64,000 bases of DNA from Vibrio sp. CB1-14 (GTDB lineage: Bacteria > Pseudomonadota > Gammaproteobacteria > Enterobacterales > Vibrionaceae). The notes beneath the pieces were generated by a model. That model saw only the letters and a list, made by a program, of their open reading frames with translations, did not search any database and was not told the DNA's origin. Made by a program: the position numbers and the translations under genes. Shown piece after piece: positions 63,501 to 64,000 of the stretch; positions within the stretch are counted from its first letter, which is position 1, and each line of letters opens with the position of its first letter. The stretch covers positions 806,001 through 870,000 of the forward strand of contig NZ_CP115921.1 in NCBI RefSeq assembly GCF_040412085.2. The letters run 5' to 3'.

Positions 63501-64000
63501 ATGGCCATACTTTCGACGTCAAACAAGACACCGACTTAGGCACATTCACCATCGATAATACAGGCAAGTGGACGTTTGTTGTCGATGAGGAAAATGCAGA
63601 AATTAACGCTTTGGCCAAAGGTCAAACTAAGACGGTTCAGGTAAGCGTGATTGCTACTGATGATTCCAATGTCAGCGCAACGGAAGAGTCGAACGAGCAC
63701 TTCATTACTATTACCATTGTTGGTACCAATGATGCGCCTCAAATTGTGGATATCGGTCAGCAGATGGCCACAGAAAACACCAATACTCAGCTATCTGGAA
63801 CGTTTGATGATGGTGATGTGGATACGGTGAATATTGCCGATGACCATCTTTGGGAAGTCGTCTCTGGTGACCCGCGTGGTGACTTGAGTGCTGACCCTAC
63901 AACGGGGGCGTGGACGTTTGATCTTACCGGCGATTTTGAATACTTGTCTGAAGGTGAAACGCTACCGGCACCATTGACTTATGAGGTCAAAGTGACGGAT
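48572..64000 (+). CDS. Giant VCBS-repeat adhesin with LapA/BapA-type N-terminus (3' end outside window)
   Basis: One frame stays open from ATG 48572 (GAGGAG 7 nt upstream) to the last base: 5143 codons, no stop seen; frame checked at several points. Residues 1 to about 120 look like the retention module of type I-secreted adhesins (DLSGTLVLDSNGKIVLLPEG, then TAAG at 101-104). Residues about 150-270 form one cadherin-like domain. Then come about 40 VCBS domains of 105-120 residues, most ending in GTND-like turns after a VT(V/I)NG strand. Residues 835-2502 are three near-identical five-domain units. A glycine-rich linker (GDGSGGGG) lies near residue 4365. The protein is acidic and probably calcium-stiffened, serving surface attachment or biofilm. 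RTX repeats and a secretion signal would be expected beyond the window. Confidence 0.92.
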   Translation, partial: MSIAALLGLVDLSGTLVLDSNGKIVLLPEGAEMRPGDIELSPDNLVPDVELRETLFAQINSQAENSASDLEDFSANDLDADAIIAQIEAGADPTQNEDQATAAGGSLSSSITDAATVEAINPQVLAATFFETLGLNRQDLTETQTNALLDIATNSAPVTLFEARNYDEESQDSDLGLTFPTDTDGDALTVAVTELPKLGQVTLADGTPVSLGQTLTQEEFENLQFDAPQEYTFGEDAGQFTYSVDDGQGQPDSVQTGGVLLEINPINDIPVIDEVGQGTLVESGNLDDGQIVEGVNTASGSISASDNDTDAALTYGVENDTNEYGQLRVDPETGDWVFTLDNSSSATQSLKEGDSINTTFEVTVTDDKGAVTTETLTLTINGTNDLPTFDAGGDAAGTVTEQGDGIGSDNLASGALSVTDVDADAILTFEIESEQNDFGSFSVDENGQWQFELDNEASVTQALSEGETETLNYTVSVTDEFGARSEQVVTITVIGTNDTPEIKDGRGTSGAVNEAGHRDDGTLFPGKVSDFGIIRAVDNDGTLSFTTTDKSDYGEFTINALTGEWRFTLDNNAAITQSLKEGETGEVVFNIKVADEAGAFVMQPVTIEIFGANDQPTISSSSDLDGTVIESGDNTEGTSFASGTLVGEDVDDDTTFTFFVEDGGSEYGQLVMKPNGEWTFEIDNDSAATQALNAGDSVDITYPVTIRDEFGAINSEALTITVVGTNDLPQIINGSSSALTEDSGTDALGYLVATDTLVISDKDADEETFNPGNAEPVGSTLGSLTIAADGTWTYSVDNSLAAVQALDVGDQLVEEFIVTSADGTAHTIAVTINGTEDETFITGPTADTVKEDNDVDAGLLTAGDNLSLTITDNDAGENKFSTTVTSVVNDNGQLPLGILTITEDGDWSYQVSNALQELQSLGDGDTRVERFTVTSIDGSKTETIEVTIQGTNDLPLIGGNAVGSVTEDFEVQTGDLLKDNGQLTISDADTGEAKFQMVVTPVGSVLGTLTITETGAWNYEVDNTNPTVQGLGEGDSLTETFQVLSEDGTPQNIVITINGVNDVPTITSGDSVIAQEDVLVDGDGNIVATNTLVISDDDTGEEVFNAGTATPVGTTLGTLTIDAAGVWTYKVDNSLPQIQALDVGTSLTESFTVTSADGTEHQIDVTVNGTEDPTIISNYQPGAVTEDTAGILTDSGSLSIADLDAGEALFNTTVTKLNNGDGHSPLGNLTIDANGNWTYTVDNSLTGVQELGDGITRDEVFQVTSIDGSVSQTIVVTITGVDGAPSIVSGESGDVTEDAVVAPSDTLVATDKLVITDEDAGENVFDAGTATPVGTTLGSLTITADGTWTYTLDNTLSAVQALDDGDKVIEEFTVTSADGTEHTIAVTINGTEDETFITGPTADTVKEDNDVDAGLLTAGDNLSLTITDNDAGENKFSTTVTSVVNDNGQLPLGILTITEDGDWSYQVSNALQELQSLGDGDTRVERFTVTSIDGSKTETIEVTIQGTNDLPLIGGNAVGSVTEDFEVQTGDLLKDNGQLTISDADTGEAKFQTVVTPVGSVLGTLTITETGAWNYEVDNTNPTVQGLGEGDSLTETFQVLSEDGTPQNIVITINGVNDVPTITSGDSVIAQEDVLVDGDGNIVATNTLVISDDDTGEEVFNAGAATPVGTTLGTLTIDAAGVWTYKVDNSLPQIQALDVGTSLTESFTVTSADGTEHQIDVTVNGTEDPTIISNYQPGAVTEDTAGILTDSGSLSIADLDAGEALFNTTVTKLNNGDGHSPLGNLTIDANGNWTYTVDNSLTGVQELGDGITRDEVFQVTSIDGSVSQTIVVTITGVDGAPSIVSGESGDVTEDAVVAPSDTLVATDKLVITDEDAGENVFDAGTATPVGTTLGSLTITADGTWTYTLDNTLSAVQALDDGDKVIEEFTVTSADGTEHTIAVTINGTEDETFITGPTTDTVKEDTDVDAGLLIAGDNLSLTITDNDAGENKFSTTVTSVANDNGQLPLGTLTITEDGDWSYQVSNALQEIQSLGDGDTRVERFTVTSIDGSKTETIEVTIQGTNDLPLIGGNAVGSVTEDFEVQTGDLLKDNGQLTISDADTGEAKFQTVVTPVGSVLGTLTITETGAWNYEVDNTNPTVQGLGEGDSLTETFQVLSEDGTPQNIVITINGVNDVPTITSGDSVIAQEDVLVDGDGNIVATNTLVISDDDTGEEVFNAGAATPVGTTLGSLTIDAAGVWTYKVDNSLPQIQALDVGTSLTESFTVTSADGTEHQIDVTVNGTEDPTIISNYQPGAVTEDTAGILTDSGSLTITDLDSGEALFNTTVTKLNNGDGHSPLGNLTIDANGNWTYTVDNSLTGVQELGDGITRDEVFQVTSIDGSVSQTIVVTITGVDGAPSIVSGESGDVTEDAVVAPSDTLVATDKLVITDEDAGENVFDAGTATPVGTTLGSLTITADGTWTYTLDNTLSAVQALDDGDKVIEEFTITSADGTEHTIAVTINGTEDETFITGPTTDTVKEDNDVDAGLLTAGDNLSLTITDNDAGENKFSTTVTSVVNDNGQLPLGTLTITEDGDWSYQVSNALQEIQSLGDGDTRVERFTVTSIDGSKTETIEVTIQGTNDLPVIDGDAVGLVIEDINVQPGDLLKDNGQLTISDVDTGEAKFQTTVTPVTVGGITPIGTITITATGAWSYEVDNTATEVQQLGAGDTRTETFQVLSEDGTPHNVVVTINGTNDAPQIGGLSYVELTEDQATQIDANGDLNFTSQATISDVDLGEGAFVPATLTAAAGNFTDGALTIDSAGNWTYKIPNGSANVQGLAAGERATQTFTVETDNNTTHTITVDIVGVNDGSVLISDPSESIGSVTEDDTQVTLSDNGVLELSDVDGANEEVFNTNPNTFTSTSTVEGAAADQALGTLTITTNGAWNYQIPNANVEYLGQGETATETFTVLSEDGTPHTITVTIIGTNDAPVIAGTSDPDGTVVESGHEDTGGVVLGTPSIEGQIVASDIDLPDNDVLDYSVANATNPYGTASVDQNGVWKFELNNGSDATQALEENETATVTFDVVVTDDQNATATQQVTITIQGTNDKPYLTSGGVFADSVKESGLNEAGDQRADGQINADDYDLADNAQLSYAFDSNDSTATSVENQYGTFTINSDGSWSFELDNTKPATQALRAGESTTVDIDAFIIDDRDAYISQTLTVTINGTNDQPTISGTNTGDVVEDRNVTRENGVRYITSEGSLRVDDVDTGESIFNTTVEPVGSPLGTLTIDALGDWDYQVNTRESAIQRLGVDETMEESFRVYSVDGTSFETITITITGTNDRPNIRGRSSDSITENVEGDDSEVKATGDLNPRDADATDVHTWSVVGSSDGQYGSFSINASTGTWEYILDNDKADSLQKDELVTETFTVLVDDGNGGTRTKDVTINITGTNDALVLTGDDSATVVEDLNITEDGVIDVSDLDTLDTFEFEVLNPVGVLGDLTIDQNGKWTYTLVPNRAEHLEDNVTYPADSQFGEQIFQVSVTDGTATKVFEVSIDVIGTNDAPDIDGVRTGVLYEVNGYGQTVGADLGANDPDLNETEAWQINDTNAGVGTYGTLTLNPTTGEWEYTLGVSDGQKASVDALAHDSVVTETFSVSVTDKYNAVSTKTITITVNGDNDRPVIGGTLAGEVTEDVHPDDNPANPITTSGTLTDGDVDIGDDHTWSINSTKGQYGNISIDPQSGEWVYTLNNNNPTVQGLKGVDSETLTDTFTVTVKDDSGQSDNTATQTITVTIKGTNDTPDVKGDTSGSVIEATNARSSATGALTVSDIDTTDSHTWTVENEDQATGQASGTYGYMSVDDNGRWTYQLQSDWDATREIPPGESRVDSFEVIVTDEGGLTDTITVNVTIAGTNTDPEISVQPSYTVIEDGANLSGTVIAGVPTQGQLDSNVIGGGDPDLNEVVTWSVLDGGQYGTFSIDEASGTWQYVLNNNALAVDSLDKGDTLEDTVRIRVLDKFGHESIQDITINIVGENDVPNIRGAQTRTISEDTIEAGNYTATGQLNPGDVDADDFHLWEISDSNGGRGEYGSLILSSDGQWTFTYDQADKLDDIKALKPGERVTDTFEVTVTDSHDATSTELVTIRIEGQNDAPTVSGDITGTYVEDNGTDDPSDDLTPLTGRAILSDVDNDDFAEFVIADGQTENVYSGLYGDLSIDKDGNWQFTPKNDVIQSLNEDEVKQEVFTVIAQDQNGATITQDITISIEGRNDVPVITGESTGTVVEDGTADIYGVDLTRTDGQLVASDVDNESSISGWSIETSGVGTYGTLTVDNNGKWTYVIDNSLPATQALISGETVQETFYVVATDNDGGISNRQEVVIDVVGQRDPGDGSGGGGIIPVDISELEVTEDGQLIDGDSYIFDVPEAARFVPVNGGIYGQLVRTPDGNWQYELDNDSLLVQGLDEGETATENWRIILGPFYINVDVTINGTADKPEITYSSDTTSPQDDTIFLGEAFEDVTDSISGVLGVDDADLGDTHVWVVENGQGSYGTLTVDSETGEWTYVLDPSVELPAGEEVFDTFFVTVTDTDPNEDLSTASDRREVKVKIVGSAEDVVVEDKIVVETVTANEDNDDPNELGTGDSAITITSADAGGPLALDPDLGLGDQITWTLIDGSGTYGNITVNQDGSWVFTLDNDSQAVQSLQEGQTRQDVFEVYAVDQYGKTIVDENGLPQTLEIVVNVNGQNDAPTLQANVEETIVADDPDQTISGQLSVSDVDTQDQNLHTWAATPTSVENDYGTLQFNSDGSWTYVVNPNNADIIALGANESIPQTWQVTVTDPSGLTDTQTLTINIRGENQAPTMVTQDGEVTEDDTNGSGSISVTKAIVLDDVDTNDTVTLAAADLNGTYGQFVVDPTTNTWTYELYNDEPHVQALADGVKVVESFTVRATDSFGAEVTQTVEVTITGTNDRPSVSGAATGSVSDNLGSTASGKVTVADVDIGDGHTFDVKQDTDLGTFTIDNTGKWTFVVDEENAEINALAKGQTKTVQVSVIATDDSNVSATEESNEHFITITIVGTNDAPQIVDIGQQMATENTNTQLSGTFDDGDVDTVNIADDHLWEVVSGDPRGDLSADPTTGAWTFDLTGDFEYLSEGETLPAPLTYEVKVTD
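48872..48883 (+). other. TAAG motif, putative LapG cleavage site in the adhesin
   Basis: Codons 101-104 encode Thr-Ala-Ala-Gly, inside ATAAGGSLSS and preceded by IEAGADPTQ. In Pseudomonas fluorescens LapA the periplasmic protease LapG cuts between the two alanines of a TAAG motif near residue 108. Both motif and position correspond. Function here is inferred. Confidence 0.7.
51074..52741 (+). repeat. 1668-bp tandem unit 1 in the adhesin gene
   Basis: A unit of 556 codons holding five VCBS domains (ending NDLP, NDVP, TEDP, VDGAP and TEDE turns). It is nearly identical to unit 2; differences seen include one ATG/ACG change at 51550 and a small cluster at about 51870-51900. Confidence 0.9.
52742..54409 (+). 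repeat. 1668-bp tandem unit 2 in the adhesin gene
   Basis: Second copy in the same frame. It has the same five-domain order, with long tracts identical to both units 1 and 3. Confidence 0.9.
54410..56077 (+). repeat. 1668-bp tandem unit 3 in the adhesin gene
   Basis: Third copy. About 54440-54670 and 55250-55520 differ from unit 2 by many mostly synonymous changes. The tracts 54672-55247 and roughly 55520-56020 are essentially identical to it. The alternation points to recombination between units. Confidence 0.88.
56078..56400 (+). repeat. Partial fourth unit
   Basis: Only the first domain of the unit recurs at high DNA identity. From about 56400 the sequence departs, and only protein-level VCBS similarity continues. 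Confidence 0.75.

Noticed and set aside
48853..63742. Many minus-strand open frames of 60-160 codons opposite the adhesin
   Set aside because: They recur with the 1668-bp repeat period and mirror the codon bias of the plus-strand frame; none has a convincing ribosome site or protein family.

Overview
The window looks like a stretch of a Vibrio-type marine gammaproteobacterial chromosome. The evidence is the moderate GC content, Vibrio-like PutA/PutP, MdaB and two-adaptor RND proteins, and a dense series of carbohydrate and small-molecule uptake operons, each next to its own regulator. I see no rRNA, tRNA, insertion sequence, integrase or CRISPR array.

Layout. 1-1734: 3' end of putA, then putP (proline catabolism). 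1768-1965: remnant of an outer-membrane barrel gene. 2080-8064: an RpiR-type regulator divergent from a Ugp-like ABC operon (binding protein, two permeases, glycerophosphodiesterase, ATPase). 8120-9353: an MFS gene broken by a 7-bp duplication. 9740-17449: an L-ascorbate (ula) regulon, with ulaR-ulaG facing ulaA-ulaC-ulaF-HAD phosphatase-ulaD-ulaE and a perfect FNR-type box between them. 17644-20181: two small orphan genes, then an XRE-cupin regulator divergent from a BenE-type transporter with two matching palindromes between them. 20239-27623: a galactitol/tagatose (gat) regulon split into gatABCDY and divergent gatZ, plus two paralogous DeoR-type regulators. 27870-31018: MFS exporter, redoxin, HxlR regulator and FrnE-like protein. 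31083-35918: eutB-eutC-ethanolamine permease divergent from an EutR-like activator. 36030-41672: a secreted orphan protein, an MFS transporter, an XRE regulator, MdaB, a PhyH-family dioxygenase and a TetR regulator. 41944-47131: an RND efflux operon with two adaptor lipoproteins. 47440-48281: a small CxxC protein and an Lrp/AsnC regulator.

48572 to the window end is one uninterrupted reading frame of at least 5143 codons. It encodes a giant VCBS-repeat surface adhesin that continues beyond the window. Its N-terminus looks like a LapA/BapA retention module with a TAAG motif at residues 101-104, the motif cut by LapG-type periplasmic proteases in other bacteria. The middle holds three near-identical 1668-bp tandem units (556 residues, five VCBS domains each) plus part of a fourth. 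Identity between units is mosaic, suggesting ongoing recombination within the gene. The secretion system and LapD/LapG partners are not in the window.

Taken together this is a nutrient-scavenging region (proline, glycerophosphodiesters, ascorbate, galactitol, ethanolamine) with detoxification and efflux genes and a very large attachment protein. Gene names rest on motif and context recognition; no database search was run.
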